Shown here: positions 19,539 to 30,193 of the stretch, piece after piece | Layout of the letters: each line of letters begins with the position of its first letter | How positions within the stretch are numbered: the first letter of the stretch is position 1 | DNA from: Gammaproteobacteria bacterium | GTDB lineage: Bacteria; Pseudomonadota; Gammaproteobacteria; Coxiellales; Coxiellaceae | Assembly: GCA_030429175.1 (NCBI GenBank) | Contig: JAUIDD010000012.1 | Span: 1 to 60,032, forward strand | Direction of reading: 5' to 3' | DNA: 60,032 bases | Notes under the pieces: model-generated | What the model saw: the letters and a program-made list of their open reading frames with translations, nothing else | Told to the model about the DNA's origin: nothing | Databases searched by the model: none | Made by a program: the position numbers and the translations under genes

Positions 19539-20297
19539 TTAAATCCAAATCGATAAAATCGCCATTGCTACAACGCCGACAATTGTAGCCAAAATTTGTG
19601 CGTATTTTAAGTAGCCATCGCCGTAGGGGTGGTGTTGATGATGGGCATGTACAGTTGCAATATATACAAAAGTACCGGCACAGATCGCATTAAAACAGGC
19701 TGTTAGGGTGTTATCGGCGCCGAGAGGTAGAAAGGCGATTTCAGTGTTGCCAAGGAAAATACCAAGTGGGGTGACAAAGGAGAACAGTAGGAACAGAATT
19801 CTGACATGATGATTATGCTTCAGCTTGCGGTGCAGGTTAATGACCAGTGCGAACATTTCGAACGCTTTGTGAGCAATGATAGCAATAAAGATACTGATGA
19901 TTACCACGTAACTATCTGAGATCCCAAGTGCAATACCAGTCAAAAAGGCGTGTATTGATAAGGTCAGTAAAAGTGGTCCGACGTGAACGATTTGGCGAAA
20001 GTGAAGAATTTTTTTGGTAATAATATACTCAAATAGCATCAATAGTAAAAAGCTAATTGCGGCTAGCAGTAAGCTATCTAAGATCGGTGAGCAGTGTTTA
20101 CAACCGACAAGGCCGGCTGCTGCATCAGGTAGTAAATGAAAAGCGGCAGCACCGAGAAAGATGCCATTAGCGAATGCCTCTCCGAGGCTAACAAGTTTTT
20201 TATAGCGATGGACAATATGGGTTGTGGCAAAGCCTGCGGCAACGCTTGCCGTAAAAATGATAGACATCAGTAACCATTTAAGACCAGATAAACCCAA
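19539..20297 (-). CDS. ZIP family divalent metal transporter
   Basis: An inner-membrane importer for zinc or related divalent metals. The 252-residue protein has about eight hydrophobic segments. The metal-binding pattern of the ZIP family is seen as HAFLTGIALG in one helix and IAHKAFEMFAL in the next; HLLPDAA early and an HAHHQHHPYGD loop late are further likely metal ligands. It is divergent from accA with about 100 bases between. Metal choice cannot be told from sequence. Confidence 0.87.
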   Translation of the reverse strand: MGLSGLKWLLMSIIFTASVAAGFATTHIVHRYKKLVSLGEAFANGIFLGAAAFHLLPDAAAGLVGCKHCSPILDSLLLAAISFLLLMLFEYIITKKILHFRQIVHVGPLLLTLSIHAFLTGIALGISDSYVVIISIFIAIIAHKAFEMFALVINLHRKLKHNHHVRILFLLFSFVTPLGIFLGNTEIAFLPLGADNTLTACFNAICAGTFVYIATVHAHHQHHPYGDGYLKYAQILATIVGVVAMAILSIWI

Positions 20298-20395
20298 TTT
20301 TTTGCCCTTTAAGCTTGCTGTGAGCGCGATATACTATATTATATGTGACCTACACTCAATTAATTGTACACATTTTTTAAAGGTTGCAAATAATC

Positions 20396-21340
20396 ATGAA
20401 CTTAGACTATTTGGATTTCGAGCAGCCCATTGCTGAACTCGAAGCTAAAATTGAAGAGCTGCGTCGTGTGGGTTCGAACGCGGAGGTTAACATTAATGAC
20501 GAGGTCTCACGCCTACAGAAAAAAAGCCGTGAACTGACCAAGTCTATTTTTAACAAGTTAACTGCGCAACAGATTGTGCAACTCGCACGTCATCCGATGC
20601 GTCCCTATACCTTGGATTATATCGAGCGTATCTTTACTGATTTCCAAGAATTGCAGGGTGATCGTCATATTTCTAAGGCCGGCGAATTAGTTGGTGGTAT
20701 GGCGCGCTTTAATGGTGAGCCTGTGATGGTATTAGGCCATCAAAAAGGTCGTGATACCAAAGAGAAGCTTGCGCGCAACTTTGGTATGGCGTCGCCTGAG
20801 GGTTTTCGCAAAGCATTACGCTTAATGAAATTAGCCGAAAAATTTGCGTTACCAGTGTTTACGTTTTTAGATACACCAGGCGCCTATCCGGGGATTACTG
20901 CTGAAGAACATAACCAAAGTGAAGCGATTGCGCGTAACCTTTATGAAATGTCAGAACTGAAAACACCAATCATTTGCACAGTTATTGGTGAAGGGTGCTC
21001 AGGTGGTGCGTTGGGTATTGGTGTTGGCGACCGTACCTTAATGTTGCAGTATGGTTATTATGCAGTTATTTCTCCTGAAGGTTGCGCACAGATTTTATGG
21101 AAAGACGTGGCACGTGCAGGTGATGCTGCAGAAGCACTGAACTTAACCGCAGAGCGTTTGCATTCACTTGGCTTAATTGATGAGGTAATTCCTGAGCCAT
21201 TAGGTGGTGCGCATCGTGATTATGAGCGCATGGCTGATCGGATTAAGGATCGTCTTGCCAATAGCCTCAAACAATTAAAATCACTGCCCATTGATGCGTT
21301 GTTGGAGCAGCGTTATCAGAAGTGGACACATTTCGCCTAA
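20396..21340 (+). CDS. accA: Acetyl-CoA carboxylase carboxyltransferase subunit alpha
   Basis: Forms, with AccD, the carboxyltransferase that makes malonyl-CoA for fatty acid synthesis. Conserved blocks [18 protein letters not shown] at the N-terminus, [11 protein letters not shown] and [11 protein letters not shown] are clear. I start at the ATG at 20396 because it matches the family start ([12 protein letters not shown]); a TTG at 20384 is possible but unneeded. The TilS start codon follows the stop with no gap. Length (about 314) is standard. Confidence 0.96.
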   Translation: MNLDYLDFEQPIAELEAKIEELRRVGSNAEVNINDEVSRLQKKSRELTKSIFNKLTAQQIVQLARHPMRPYTLDYIERIFTDFQELQGDRHISKAGELVGGMARFNGEPVMVLGHQKGRDTKEKLARNFGMASPEGFRKALRLMKLAEKFALPVFTFLDTPGAYPGITAEEHNQSEAIARNLYEMSELKTPIICTVIGEGCSGGALGIGVGDRTLMLQYGYYAVISPEGCAQILWKDVARAGDAAEALNLTAERLHSLGLIDEVIPEPLGGAHRDYERMADRIKDRLANSLKQLKSLPIDALLEQRYQKWTHFA

Positions 21341-22297
21341 ATGACATTGAGTCTTAAATCATTTCAAGAACATTTCTATCGCTTAACCGACCGACGCTCT
21401 GTAGTGGTTGGTTATAGTGGTGGTGTTGATTCACACGTATTACTACATTTGCTATCACAAATAAAAGATATTCAAGTTAAGGCCGTTTATATTAATCATG
21501 GTTTACATCCTGATGCAGCCAGTTGGGGGCAGCACTGTGCAACTGTGTGTGCCGATCTAAATATTCCTTTTGATTCAGTTTCAATTGAAATTCTTAAAAA
21601 ACCACGCTACAGTCTTGAAGCCTTAGCACGTGAGCAACGTTATCTAGCGTTAGCTAAGCTGATTGATACAAAAACTGCTTTAGTCACCGCACAGCATGAG
21701 AATGACCAGGCTGAAACTGTATTGTTGCAGTTAATGCGTGGCGCTGGTGTAAAAGGTCTCAGTGGCATGCCAGCGATAAAAGATTTTAGTTCAGGGTTAC
21801 ATTTGCGCCCATTACTCAATAGTTCTCGTGATGAGATAGAAGCGTATGCCAAAGCACATCAATTAAGTTGGATCGAAGATAGTAGTAATCAACAACTTGA
21901 TTTCGATCGCAATTTTTTGCGCCATAAAATTTTGCCTGAATTAATTTCTCGTCGCAAAGGTGTACTGGCTAATATCGTGCGCACAGCAAGCCATATGAAT
22001 GAGGCTGTAGATCTTTTAGATGAATATGCGGCACTTGATTTTGAAGCTGTAAAAACTGACGATAAGAATCATATTTTAATCGCGCCGTTAAAAGCATTCA
22101 GTGATGCACGTCAGTCACAGGTGATTCGTTATTGGCTTGCACATCATTCTAAACCAATACATTTGCCAAGTCTTGCCGTTCTGAATCAAATTAAACAACA
22201 GTTGGTAGTTGCACATTATCATCCTGAAGCAAGTGTTGCATGGTCGAATGTGGTATTAACCCATAATCGTCAACATTTGATACTTTCTTCAATGTGA
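21341..22297 (+). CDS. tilS: tRNA(Ile)-lysidine synthase, compact form
   Basis: Uses ATP to add lysine to C34 of tRNA-Ile(CAU), changing its codon from AUG to AUA, and is essential in most bacteria. The PP-loop motif SGGVDS is at residues 26-31, and EHNDQAET-like residues (QHENDQAETVLLQL) and GLSGM follow. The protein is 318 residues, about 110 shorter than E. coli TilS; it ends after the first C-terminal domain and lacks the last one. Sequence after the stop shows no leftover of that domain. Short forms exist in other bacteria, so it is likely functional. Confidence 0.92.
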   Translation: MTLSLKSFQEHFYRLTDRRSVVVGYSGGVDSHVLLHLLSQIKDIQVKAVYINHGLHPDAASWGQHCATVCADLNIPFDSVSIEILKKPRYSLEALAREQRYLALAKLIDTKTALVTAQHENDQAETVLLQLMRGAGVKGLSGMPAIKDFSSGLHLRPLLNSSRDEIEAYAKAHQLSWIEDSSNQQLDFDRNFLRHKILPELISRRKGVLANIVRTASHMNEAVDLLDEYAALDFEAVKTDDKNHILIAPLKAFSDARQSQVIRYWLAHHSKPIHLPSLAVLNQIKQQLVVAHYHPEASVAWSNVVLTHNRQHLILSSM

Positions 22298-22388
22298 GTT
22301 ATCACACTTCGTTACATTGTGTTACTTGGTTTTTGATGTAAATATTGTTTTAATCAAATTGTTTTAAAATTAAAGGGAGCATTTGATT

Positions 22389-23411
22389 ATGTCTAGAAAA
22401 GAATTTACACCATTGTTAGACCCAAAAAATGAAGCTTGGAGTTTGGCTGAAAAAATGAGTGCAATTGCTTGTTGTATGGTGAGCTGTGGGATGTCAATTT
22501 GTTGTAATCGTCTTAAAGTTAATGAGGGTACTGCGCGTGCTTATACTGACTTCAACGGTAAGTTACATGTGATACCTGGTCCAACTGCCAAAATACTGAG
22601 CCCATTGCATACAGTGGGTGCTGAAATGCAATTACGTGATGTGGTATTAACAGTGCCGACAGCGCGAGTGATCGCGGGAGAGCTGCAGATGAATGTTGAT
22701 TCACAAGTTATTTTTAAGGTTACTGACACACGTGCGTTTATGCTAAACGTTAATGATGGTAATAATGCTTTTGCCAAAGTCATTGAAGGTATTGTGATGG
22801 AAAAATTAGGCCAGTGTACTGCGCATGACTTAATGCCAAGCTTAAGCTTTACTAGCAAGGTCACCCAACCAGTGCCTGAGTATGGTGCCGTTGCAGAAAC
22901 AGCGATGGGTAGTTCAGCACGTATGCATGTTCAAGGTGATAGCGATACACGTGCACATGCAATTGAAGCATCAATTTTAGAGGAAGTACGTAGGGTTGCA
23001 GTAGAATGGGGTATCGAAGTTAAACGTTTCCAATTTACTAAGATGCAACCAGCTGACCCACGTACCTTCGCAGAAGTGCAAAACAGCGCAATGAAACAGC
23101 GTAATGATGCGCGTATTCAAGCCGAAACAGCGCATACACTCGCAAATCAAAAAGCCCAAGCCGAACACGAAGCGGCACAGACACGTTTTAATGAGGCGGC
23201 GGTTATGTCTGGTTTAGCTCCGGAACATTTGAGCGAAGCGCAGCGCCAAATGGTAGCTCAGTTAAGTACCATGCTGCAAATGGCGCGTATTCAAGAGCGC
23301 ACTATTGGAAACAGTAAAGCGACATTTATCACCTCGTCAATGACGCAAGCACCAAATGTGACTATAAGTGCTGCAGATGATAGAGATGTGATTGCACAAC
23401 AGCCTAGATAA
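22389..23411 (+). CDS. SPFH/band-7 domain protein with an N-terminal Cys cluster
   Basis: A 340-residue protein with an SPFH (stomatin/prohibitin-like) domain at about 40-210, followed by an Ala/Gln-rich helix (about 225-270) that probably forms a coiled coil. SPFH proteins build membrane scaffolds. In place of a clear membrane helix it has a short stretch with five cysteines (ACCMVSCGMSICC, near 28-40). The ATG at 22389 has an aaaggga ribosome site; a TTG at 22383 is less likely. An intrinsic terminator follows directly, so it is probably transcribed alone. The molecular role is not known. Confidence 0.75.
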   Translation: MSRKEFTPLLDPKNEAWSLAEKMSAIACCMVSCGMSICCNRLKVNEGTARAYTDFNGKLHVIPGPTAKILSPLHTVGAEMQLRDVVLTVPTARVIAGELQMNVDSQVIFKVTDTRAFMLNVNDGNNAFAKVIEGIVMEKLGQCTAHDLMPSLSFTSKVTQPVPEYGAVAETAMGSSARMHVQGDSDTRAHAIEASILEEVRRVAVEWGIEVKRFQFTKMQPADPRTFAEVQNSAMKQRNDARIQAETAHTLANQKAQAEHEAAQTRFNEAAVMSGLAPEHLSEAQRQMVAQLSTMLQMARIQERTIGNSKATFITSSMTQAPNVTISAADDRDVIAQQPR

Positions 23412-23417
23412 GCAATA

Positions 23418-23443
23418 CGCCTCTATTTGAGGCGCTTTTTTTT
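23418..23443 (+). terminator. Intrinsic terminator after the SPFH gene
   Basis: A 6-bp GC-rich stem (cgcctc/gaggcg) with a 5-base loop is followed by one C and eight T residues, 7 bases after the stop codon. This is a standard Rho-independent terminator on the plus strand. Confidence 0.9.
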
Positions 23444-23497
23444 GGATCAAGAATAGTGTTAAGATAAATCATTTGATTTGTTGAAGGTCACTATCTT

Positions 23498-25720
23498 ATG
23501 CCTGTAATTAAACTTTCCATTACTGATATGCACTGCGCTAGCTGCGTTGCAGCAATTACCAAAGCCTTAGATAGCGTTAATGGTGTTACACATGTTGATG
23601 TAAATTTTGCTTCACGTATGGCAGAAGTCAAAGGTAACGTTGAACCAGATGCCTTAATTGCTGCAGTTAAAACAGCAGGCTACACTGCAAGCGTTGAAAC
23701 AGATGCGCATGCAGGCCATGCTGAGATGGGATTATTTCATCTACGCCTTAAGCAGGCTTTAGTTGCAGCGATAGTTGGCATCCCTTTATTTATTGATGTA
23801 TTTGTGCATTGGATTCCAACAGCAAATCAGCCTTATCGTCAGTGGTTTTGGTTGGTGATTGCTGCGATTGTGTTATTGGTGATGTGGTATAGTGGTCGGC
23901 ATATTTATCGTGGTTTGTGGCAATCAATTAAATCAATGAAAGGGAATATGGATACACTCGTTGGTATGGGTACTGGGGTGGCATGGTTGTATTCAGTGAT
24001 TGTAATTGCGTTCCCAATGTATGTGCCACATATGGCACGTCATGTGTATTTTGATACAACGATGATGTTGTTAGCGTTTATTACCTTTGGTAGTGCACTT
24101 GAAATGCGTGCGCGTGGTAAGACTTCTGAAGCGCTTTCACGTTTAATTAGTTTGCAGCCCAAAATGGCAAAAGTTATTCGAGATGGTGTTGAAATAGAGT
24201 TACCAATTGCTGAGATTAGCACAGGCGACCATTTGCGTTTGATGCCGGGTGAGCAAGTAGCCGTCGATGGAAAAGTGATTGAGGGCGATTCTCACATCAA
24301 TGAAGCGATGCTGACTGGTGAGCCATTACCAGTGCACAAGCAGATAGGTGATAAAATTTATGCGGGTACAGTCAATCAAATGGGTGGTATTTTATACGAA
24401 GCAACCGATGTGGGTAAACAAACTGCACTAGCGCGTATTATCACTTTAGTTGAGCGTGCACAAAATAGTAAACCTCGAGTGGGGCGCCTAGTTGATCACA
24501 TCGCTAGTTATTTTGTACCGTGTGTGTTATTAGCTGCAATACTTACCTTGATTGGTTGGTTTATTTGGGGGCCCGAACCCAAAAGTGGTTATGTGTTAAC
24601 AACGGTGATTGCAGTGCTAGTAATTGCATGTCCTTGTGCATTAGGATTAGCAACGCCAATAGACATTATGGTTGGTGTTGGGAAAGCGGCGCAAACAGGT
24701 ATATTGATTCGCAATGGTGATGCATTGCAAATGACCACAAAAATTGATGCGATATTACTTGATAAAACAGGTACGATCACTAAAGGTAAACCTGCTGTAG
24801 TTAAAGTTCAAACAGTAGCTATAGATGAAAAGTTGCTGATGCATTATGTATTAACTATGGAGCAACAATCTGAACATCCATTAGCACGTGCGATGGTTGC
24901 TTATGCGCAGTCCCTTGATTGCGAACCGATGGGTGAGATTTGTGACTTTAAAGCAACATCTGGGTTAGGCATCAGCGGGGTTGTAGAGGGTAAGCGTATA
25001 ATAATTGGTAATCAACGTTTTATGCGCCAACATCATATTGCTGTTGATGTGATGGGAGATCAATATAAAAATTTAGCTGCACGTGGAGATACCGTTATTT
25101 TAGTCGCAGTAGAAGAAACGCTGCAAGGACTAATCGCAATAACGGATACTCTAAAAGACAATGCAAAAGAGATTATTGATGCATTAAAAAAGCAGGGCTT
25201 ACGGATTGTTATGCTCACTGGTGATCAAGCGCTTGCTGCCAAAGAAATTGCAAATCAAGTTGGTATTGATGAGGTTGTGGCACAAGTGCTGCCAGAAGAT
25301 AAATTGTCTCATGTTAAAAAACTTCAAGCGCAAGGACTCAAAGTAGCGATGGTAGGCGATGGGATTAACGATGCAGCAGCACTTACTCAGGCCGATGTAG
25401 GTATTGCTATGGGCAGTGGTGCTGATGTTGCGATCGAAGCAGCTGATATGGCATTGATGACCGGTTCTCTCGAAGGCGTGGTGAATGCCATTCTGCTATC
25501 GAAGCGTGTTATGCGTAACATCAAGCAAAACTTATTTGGTGCATTTTTCTATAATACCATTGGCATTCCAATCGCTGCCGGTGTGTTTTATCCATGGCTA
25601 CATTTATTGTTAAGTCCCTTGATTGCTGGCGCTGCAATGGCACTGTCATCTGTGACGGTGGTGGTAAATGCAAATCGGTTACGGTTTTTGAAATTTCGAA
25701 AATATAAAAATGGCGTGTGA
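23498..25720 (+). CDS. copA: Copper-type P1B ATPase (CopA-like)
   Basis: An inner-membrane ATPase that exports Cu(I). It has one N-terminal HMA metal-binding domain with CASC at residues 13-16, eight membrane helices, the transmembrane metal site CPC (near 377), the phosphorylated Asp in DKTGTITKG (near 422), the HP motif in SEHPLA, and the hinge GDGINDAAAL. A His-containing linker (DAHAGHAE) joins the HMA domain to the first helix. All key residues are present. No copper regulator gene is adjacent, and I saw no clear CueR-type operator upstream. Confidence 0.93.
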   Translation: MPVIKLSITDMHCASCVAAITKALDSVNGVTHVDVNFASRMAEVKGNVEPDALIAAVKTAGYTASVETDAHAGHAEMGLFHLRLKQALVAAIVGIPLFIDVFVHWIPTANQPYRQWFWLVIAAIVLLVMWYSGRHIYRGLWQSIKSMKGNMDTLVGMGTGVAWLYSVIVIAFPMYVPHMARHVYFDTTMMLLAFITFGSALEMRARGKTSEALSRLISLQPKMAKVIRDGVEIELPIAEISTGDHLRLMPGEQVAVDGKVIEGDSHINEAMLTGEPLPVHKQIGDKIYAGTVNQMGGILYEATDVGKQTALARIITLVERAQNSKPRVGRLVDHIASYFVPCVLLAAILTLIGWFIWGPEPKSGYVLTTVIAVLVIACPCALGLATPIDIMVGVGKAAQTGILIRNGDALQMTTKIDAILLDKTGTITKGKPAVVKVQTVAIDEKLLMHYVLTMEQQSEHPLARAMVAYAQSLDCEPMGEICDFKATSGLGISGVVEGKRIIIGNQRFMRQHHIAVDVMGDQYKNLAARGDTVILVAVEETLQGLIAITDTLKDNAKEIIDALKKQGLRIVMLTGDQALAAKEIANQVGIDEVVAQVLPEDKLSHVKKLQAQGLKVAMVGDGINDAAALTQADVGIAMGSGADVAIEAADMALMTGSLEGVVNAILLSKRVMRNIKQNLFGAFFYNTIGIPIAAGVFYPWLHLLLSPLIAGAAMALSSVTVVVNANRLRFLKFRKYKNGV

Positions 25721-25913
25721 AGGGGTCTCTACTTTTTGAGACGAAATGTTCAGCTTTCATTGCTCCGCTGCAACATTGGAATTTGTACATTTAATGTACT
25801 GTGATTTTGGTACACGAGGCATACCATAACTCTTTATTTCAGTTACTCTAGATCGCCGTGGCTGACATTGATATGATGTGGTAGACTTGCTTTTTTAAAT
25901 TTTAGGATGGTTT

Positions 25914-27734
25914 GTGAGCAATCTAAAGTCGCCAACAGCGTTAGACCAGATTCGAAATTTTTCCATTATCGCCCATATTGACCATGGTAAATCGACCTTA
26001 GCGGACCGGTTTATCCAGATTTGTGGGGGGTTAAGTGAGCGTGAGATGAAGTCGCAGGTACTTGACTCTATGGATATCGAGCGCGAGCGTGGTATTACGA
26101 TCAAAGCGCAGAGCGTGACGCTTTATTATAAGGCTAAAAATGGTAAGACCTATCAGTTGAACTTCATCGATACGCCAGGTCACGTTGACTTCGCCTATGA
26201 AGTCTCACGTTCTTTATCGGCATGCGAAGGTGCATTGTTGGTAGTTGATGCGGCACAAGGGGTTGAAGCGCAAACGGTGGCGACGTGTTATACCGCGATT
26301 GAGCAGGGGCTGGAGGTGTTGCCGGTATTAAATAAAGTTGATTTGCCACAGGCTGATCCAGACCGCGCCAGACAAGAAATAGAAGATGTGGTCGGTATCG
26401 ATGCACTCGATGCGATTGAAGTGAGTGCTAAAACCGGTATTAATGTTGAGGCGGTTTTAGAAGAAATTGTACAACGTATTCCGCCACCACAAGGTGATCC
26501 AGATGCACCTCTTCAAGCACTGATTATCGATTCATGGTTTGATAGTTATTTAGGTGTTGTATCTCTAGTACGTATTGTTGCAGGTACCTTAAAGAAGGGT
26601 GATCGGATTAAAGTGATGTCGACAGGCCGCGAGCATACTGCAGATGGTGTGGGTATTTTTTCGCCCAAGCGTGAATCCTTAGATGTGTTGCATGTTGGTG
26701 AAGTGGGTTATATGGTTGCTAGCATCAAAGAAATTTTGGGCGCACCCGTTGGTGATACGATTACCCATGCGAAGCGTGGTGCGACAGTAGCATTACCAGG
26801 CTTTAAAAAAGTAAAGCCGCAAGTATTTGCCGGTGTATTTCCAGTGGAGTCAGATGATTTTGAAGCCTTTCGTGAAGCGTTAGCGAAATTACAGTTGAAT
26901 GACGCATCACTTTTTTATGAGCCAGAATCTTCAACTGCGTTAGGTTTTGGTTTTCGTTGCGGTTTTCTTGGGATGCTGCATATGGAGATTATTCAAGAAC
27001 GTTTAGAGCGTGAATATGATCTCGATTTAATAACGACGGCGCCAACTGTCGTTTATGAAATGATTAATAAGCAAGGTCAAACACTTTACATCGATAACCC
27101 AAGCCAATTGCCTGAACCAAATTTTATTCAAGAATTACGAGAGCCAATGGTAGAGGCAAATATTTTAGTGCCTGCAGAGTACGTTGGTAATGTTATTTCG
27201 TTGTGCGTCGAAAAGCGTGGTGTGCAAAAACGATTGCAATATTTAAGTAATCAAGTGTCAATCGTGTACTCGATGCCAATGAGTGATGTCGTATTAGATT
27301 TTTTTGATCGCTTAAAATCAACCAGTCGTGGTTTTGCGTCGCTAGATTATAGCTTTACCCACTTTGAAAAAGCAGACCTTGTGAAGCTTGATATTTTAAT
27401 TAATAGTGAGCGTGTTGATGCGTTAGCTATTATTGTTCATCGTGATTTAGCGATGACACGTGGACGCCAGTTAACTGAACGTTTAAAAGAACTGATTCCA
27501 CGCCAGATGTATGATGTATCCATTCAATCTGTAATTGGTGGCAAAATTATTGCGCGTTCGACAGTGAAGGCATTACGTAAAAATGTAACAGCTAAATGTT
27601 ACGGTGGTGATGTCAGTCGTAAGCGTAAACTGTTAGAAAAACAAAAAGCGGGTAAAAAGCGCATGAAGCAAGTGGGCCGTGTGTCGATTCCACAAGAAGC
27701 CTTTTTAGCCGTATTAAAAGTAGATAAGGAGTAA
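25914..27734 (+). CDS. lepA: Elongation factor 4 (LepA)
   Basis: A ribosome-bound GTPase that can back-translocate and helps ribosome assembly or elongation under stress. The 606-residue protein has P-loop AHIDHGKST, the DTPGH motif and NKVD of the G domain, then the EF-G-like domains and the LepA-specific C-terminal domain with many Lys residues. The start is the GTG at 25914, since no ATG lies before the conserved [11 protein letters not shown] block. It is the first gene of a lepA-lepB-rnc-era-recO row that is common in proteobacteria. Confidence 0.97.
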   Translation: MSNLKSPTALDQIRNFSIIAHIDHGKSTLADRFIQICGGLSEREMKSQVLDSMDIERERGITIKAQSVTLYYKAKNGKTYQLNFIDTPGHVDFAYEVSRSLSACEGALLVVDAAQGVEAQTVATCYTAIEQGLEVLPVLNKVDLPQADPDRARQEIEDVVGIDALDAIEVSAKTGINVEAVLEEIVQRIPPPQGDPDAPLQALIIDSWFDSYLGVVSLVRIVAGTLKKGDRIKVMSTGREHTADGVGIFSPKRESLDVLHVGEVGYMVASIKEILGAPVGDTITHAKRGATVALPGFKKVKPQVFAGVFPVESDDFEAFREALAKLQLNDASLFYEPESSTALGFGFRCGFLGMLHMEIIQERLEREYDLDLITTAPTVVYEMINKQGQTLYIDNPSQLPEPNFIQELREPMVEANILVPAEYVGNVISLCVEKRGVQKRLQYLSNQVSIVYSMPMSDVVLDFFDRLKSTSRGFASLDYSFTHFEKADLVKLDILINSERVDALAIIVHRDLAMTRGRQLTERLKELIPRQMYDVSIQSVIGGKIIARSTVKALRKNVTAKCYGGDVSRKRKLLEKQKAGKKRMKQVGRVSIPQEAFLAVLKVDKE

Positions 27735-27741
27735 GGCTGTT

Positions 27742-28629
27742 ATGACTATAAGTGCAGCGATTTTAATTTTATTGGTAGCGGGTATTATACTGGTGATGTT
27801 TTATGTCGGCTTTGCCGCGGGCTTAACTATTGCAGTATTTTTATCTGGTTTGATTGCCTTGTTTGATATGCTGCTCACACGTAAGAAGCGGATTGCAGCC
27901 GGTAAAAAGGACCCAACATTAATCGAGTATTGTCGTTCATTCTTTCCAGTATTGTTGATTGTATGGATTATTCGCTCATTCTTGATTCAACCTTATAAAG
28001 TGCCAACGGGTTCTTTAGAGCCAACAGTGTTGCCAGGTGATTTTATTGCGGTAAATCAGTTTGCGTATGGGGTTAAATTTCCGATTGGCAATTATAAAAT
28101 GATTCACACCAGCGAGCCAAAGCGCGGCGATATCGTCTTATTTTATCCACCAGGTATTCCAGATGTGATTTATGTGAAACGTTTAATTGGCGAACCAGGA
28201 GATCATATCGAATATACTAATAAAGTGTTGACGATTAATGGCAAGAAACAACCACAAAAACTAATCGGCCATGATTTTGATTATGGTGATGAGCCAGGTC
28301 AAACACAACCAGTTGATGTGTATGAAGAGAATTTAGATGGTGTGATGCATAAAATTTACCGCAGACCTTATTCGACCGATGGTCAGTTCCCATTGGAATC
28401 GAATACAAAAGGTGATTTTAGCTTTACTGTACCAAAAGGTACTTATTTTATGATGGGTGATAACCGTGATGCCAGTGGTGATAGCCGTTATTTCGGTCCA
28501 GTGCCTGAGCGCGCTATCATTGGTAAAGCGTTTGGCGTATGGATGAGTTGGGATCCGGTACATCATAAGCCACGTTGGCATCGTATTGGCACTAGTCTAT
28601 TGCCGAAACATAAACAGGATGCGCATTAA
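27742..28629 (+). CDS. lepB: Signal peptidase I
   Basis: The inner-membrane peptidase that removes signal peptides from exported proteins. Two N-terminal hydrophobic segments (about 4-45 and 66-84) precede the periplasmic catalytic domain. The Ser/Lys dyad is Ser91 in TGSLEPT and Lys146 in YVKRLIG; the residue after the nucleophile is Leu where Met is most common. GDNRDASGDSR is the usual late motif. An aaggag ribosome site precedes the ATG, and the last stop base overlaps the ATG of rnc. Confidence 0.95.
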   Translation: MTISAAILILLVAGIILVMFYVGFAAGLTIAVFLSGLIALFDMLLTRKKRIAAGKKDPTLIEYCRSFFPVLLIVWIIRSFLIQPYKVPTGSLEPTVLPGDFIAVNQFAYGVKFPIGNYKMIHTSEPKRGDIVLFYPPGIPDVIYVKRLIGEPGDHIEYTNKVLTINGKKQPQKLIGHDFDYGDEPGQTQPVDVYEENLDGVMHKIYRRPYSTDGQFPLESNTKGDFSFTVPKGTYFMMGDNRDASGDSRYFGPVPERAIIGKAFGVWMSWDPVHHKPRWHRIGTSLLPKHKQDAH

Positions 28630-29312
28630 TGTCAGACTTGGATGTGCTACAAAAGACGTTACAGTATCAGTTTAAAGATGAACGTTTACTAGAGCGTGCC
28701 TTAACCCATCGTAGTATCCAGCATAATAATAACGAGCGTCTAGAATTTTTAGGTGATGCCATTTTAAATTTTGTGATGGCAGATGCGTTGTTTCGACGTT
28801 ATACCGATCTACAAGAAGGTGAGTTAAGTCGTGTTCGTGCGGGTTTGGTTAATGGTGAGATGTTAGCAGGACTGGCACGCAAGCTTAATTTGGGGGCACA
28901 TCTTACGCTTGGTATGGGTGAGATTAAAAGTGGTGGTCATAAACGTGATTCGATTTTAGCAGATGCGGTTGAGGCGATTATTGGTGCGATCTATTTAGAT
29001 AGAGGCATACAACCCGCGCGTCAATTTATTATGGATTTGTTCAATGAAGCGTGTTTAGATGACTTAAAGAAAAAGAAATTAAAAAAAGACCCTAAGTCTG
29101 CACTGCAAGAATGGTTACAAGCACAGCAACTATCTTTGCCGACTTATACGGCGACGACGAGTGGCAAAGCACATGAACAGACGTTTTATGTGGTATGCTC
29201 TGTAGAGGGTCTGCCATACAAAAGCGAAGGTACGAGTAGTAACCGGCGCAAGGCTGAGCAGATAGCGGCGAAGGCTTATTTAGCAATCATCCAGCGTGAG
29301 GGTAAAAAATGA
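28629..29312 (+). CDS. rnc: Ribonuclease III
   Basis: A cytoplasmic double-strand-specific RNase that matures rRNA and controls mRNAs. The catalytic signature NERLEFLGDA (near 35-44) and the second acidic motif DAVEAIIGA are intact, and a double-stranded RNA-binding domain covers about 155-225. The 227-residue length is standard. The start overlaps the lepB stop, and the end overlaps era by four bases, so translation is probably coupled along this operon. Confidence 0.96.
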   Translation: MSDLDVLQKTLQYQFKDERLLERALTHRSIQHNNNERLEFLGDAILNFVMADALFRRYTDLQEGELSRVRAGLVNGEMLAGLARKLNLGAHLTLGMGEIKSGGHKRDSILADAVEAIIGAIYLDRGIQPARQFIMDLFNEACLDDLKKKKLKKDPKSALQEWLQAQQLSLPTYTATTSGKAHEQTFYVVCSVEGLPYKSEGTSSNRRKAEQIAAKAYLAIIQREGKK

Positions 29313-30193
29313 AATTTGGATATATTGCATTAATCGGTGCACCGAATGTGGGTAAATCTACCTTGCTCAATCGTTTTTTAGGTAAGAAATTAAGTATTAC
29401 CTCAAAAAAACCGCAAACAACCCGCCACCGTATTATGGGGATTAAAACTTGGGATGATATTCAGCTGGTATTTCTCGATACACCAGGATTGCATGCAAGT
29501 GAGAAAAAAGCCTTAAATCGCTATATGAATAAAGCGGCGATTAAAACAATTTCTGAAGTAGATGTGGTGTTGTTTTTAGTGTCAGGTACACGCTGGACTG
29601 ATGAAGACCAGTTAGCCTTAAAATATTTACGTGATGTGAATGTACCAGTTATTTTGATTATCAATAAAATCGATCTGATTAAGCATCGGGAGTATATATT
29701 ACCTTATATCGAAGCACGCCAAAAAGAATTTGATTATAAGGCGATAGTGCCAATTTCGGCATTGACGGGGGATCAGCTACCTGAGTTAGAAAAAGTATTG
29801 ATCGATAATCTTCGAGAAGATGTGCATTATTATGAACCTGATCAGCTCACTGATCGCAGTGATCGTTTTGTAGCTTCAGAAATTGTGCGTGAAAAGTTGA
29901 TGCGATTTTTGGGACAAGAAGTACCTTATCAGTTAGCAGTAACAATTGAGGCTTTTGAAGAAACAAAGAAAATTATTAAAATTGCTGCAAATATTTGGGT
30001 AGATAAGGACAGTCAAAAATCGATCGTAATTGGTAAGGATGGCCAAATGCTTAAAAAAATTAGTACAGAAGCACGTAAAGATATGGAAACGTATTTCGAA
30101 AACAAAGTCTTTCTACAAACATGGGTTAAGGTGAAAAGCAATTGGTCTGATGATGAGCGATCATTAAATCAATTGGGTTATAAGGATGACTAA
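29309..30193 (+). CDS. era: GTPase Era
   Basis: A GTPase needed for 16S rRNA processing and 30S assembly. G1 GAPNVGKST (residues 10-18), G3 DTPGLH and G4 NKID are present, followed by the KH RNA-binding domain with the GKDGQMLKKI turn near 245. Length 294 is typical. It overlaps rnc at its start and recO at its end, the usual gammaproteobacterial arrangement. Confidence 0.96.
   Translation: MKFGYIALIGAPNVGKSTLLNRFLGKKLSITSKKPQTTRHRIMGIKTWDDIQLVFLDTPGLHASEKKALNRYMNKAAIKTISEVDVVLFLVSGTRWTDEDQLALKYLRDVNVPVILIINKIDLIKHREYILPYIEARQKEFDYKAIVPISALTGDQLPELEKVLIDNLREDVHYYEPDQLTDRSDRFVASEIVREKLMRFLGQEVPYQLAVTIEAFEETKKIIKIAANIWVDKDSQKSIVIGKDGQMLKKISTEARKDMETYFENKVFLQTWVKVKSNWSDDERSLNQLGYKDD

Noticed and set aside
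25721-25913. Weak hairpin ggtctc...gagac after the copper ATPase gene as terminator
   Set aside because: The stem is only 5-6 bp and no T-run follows it.
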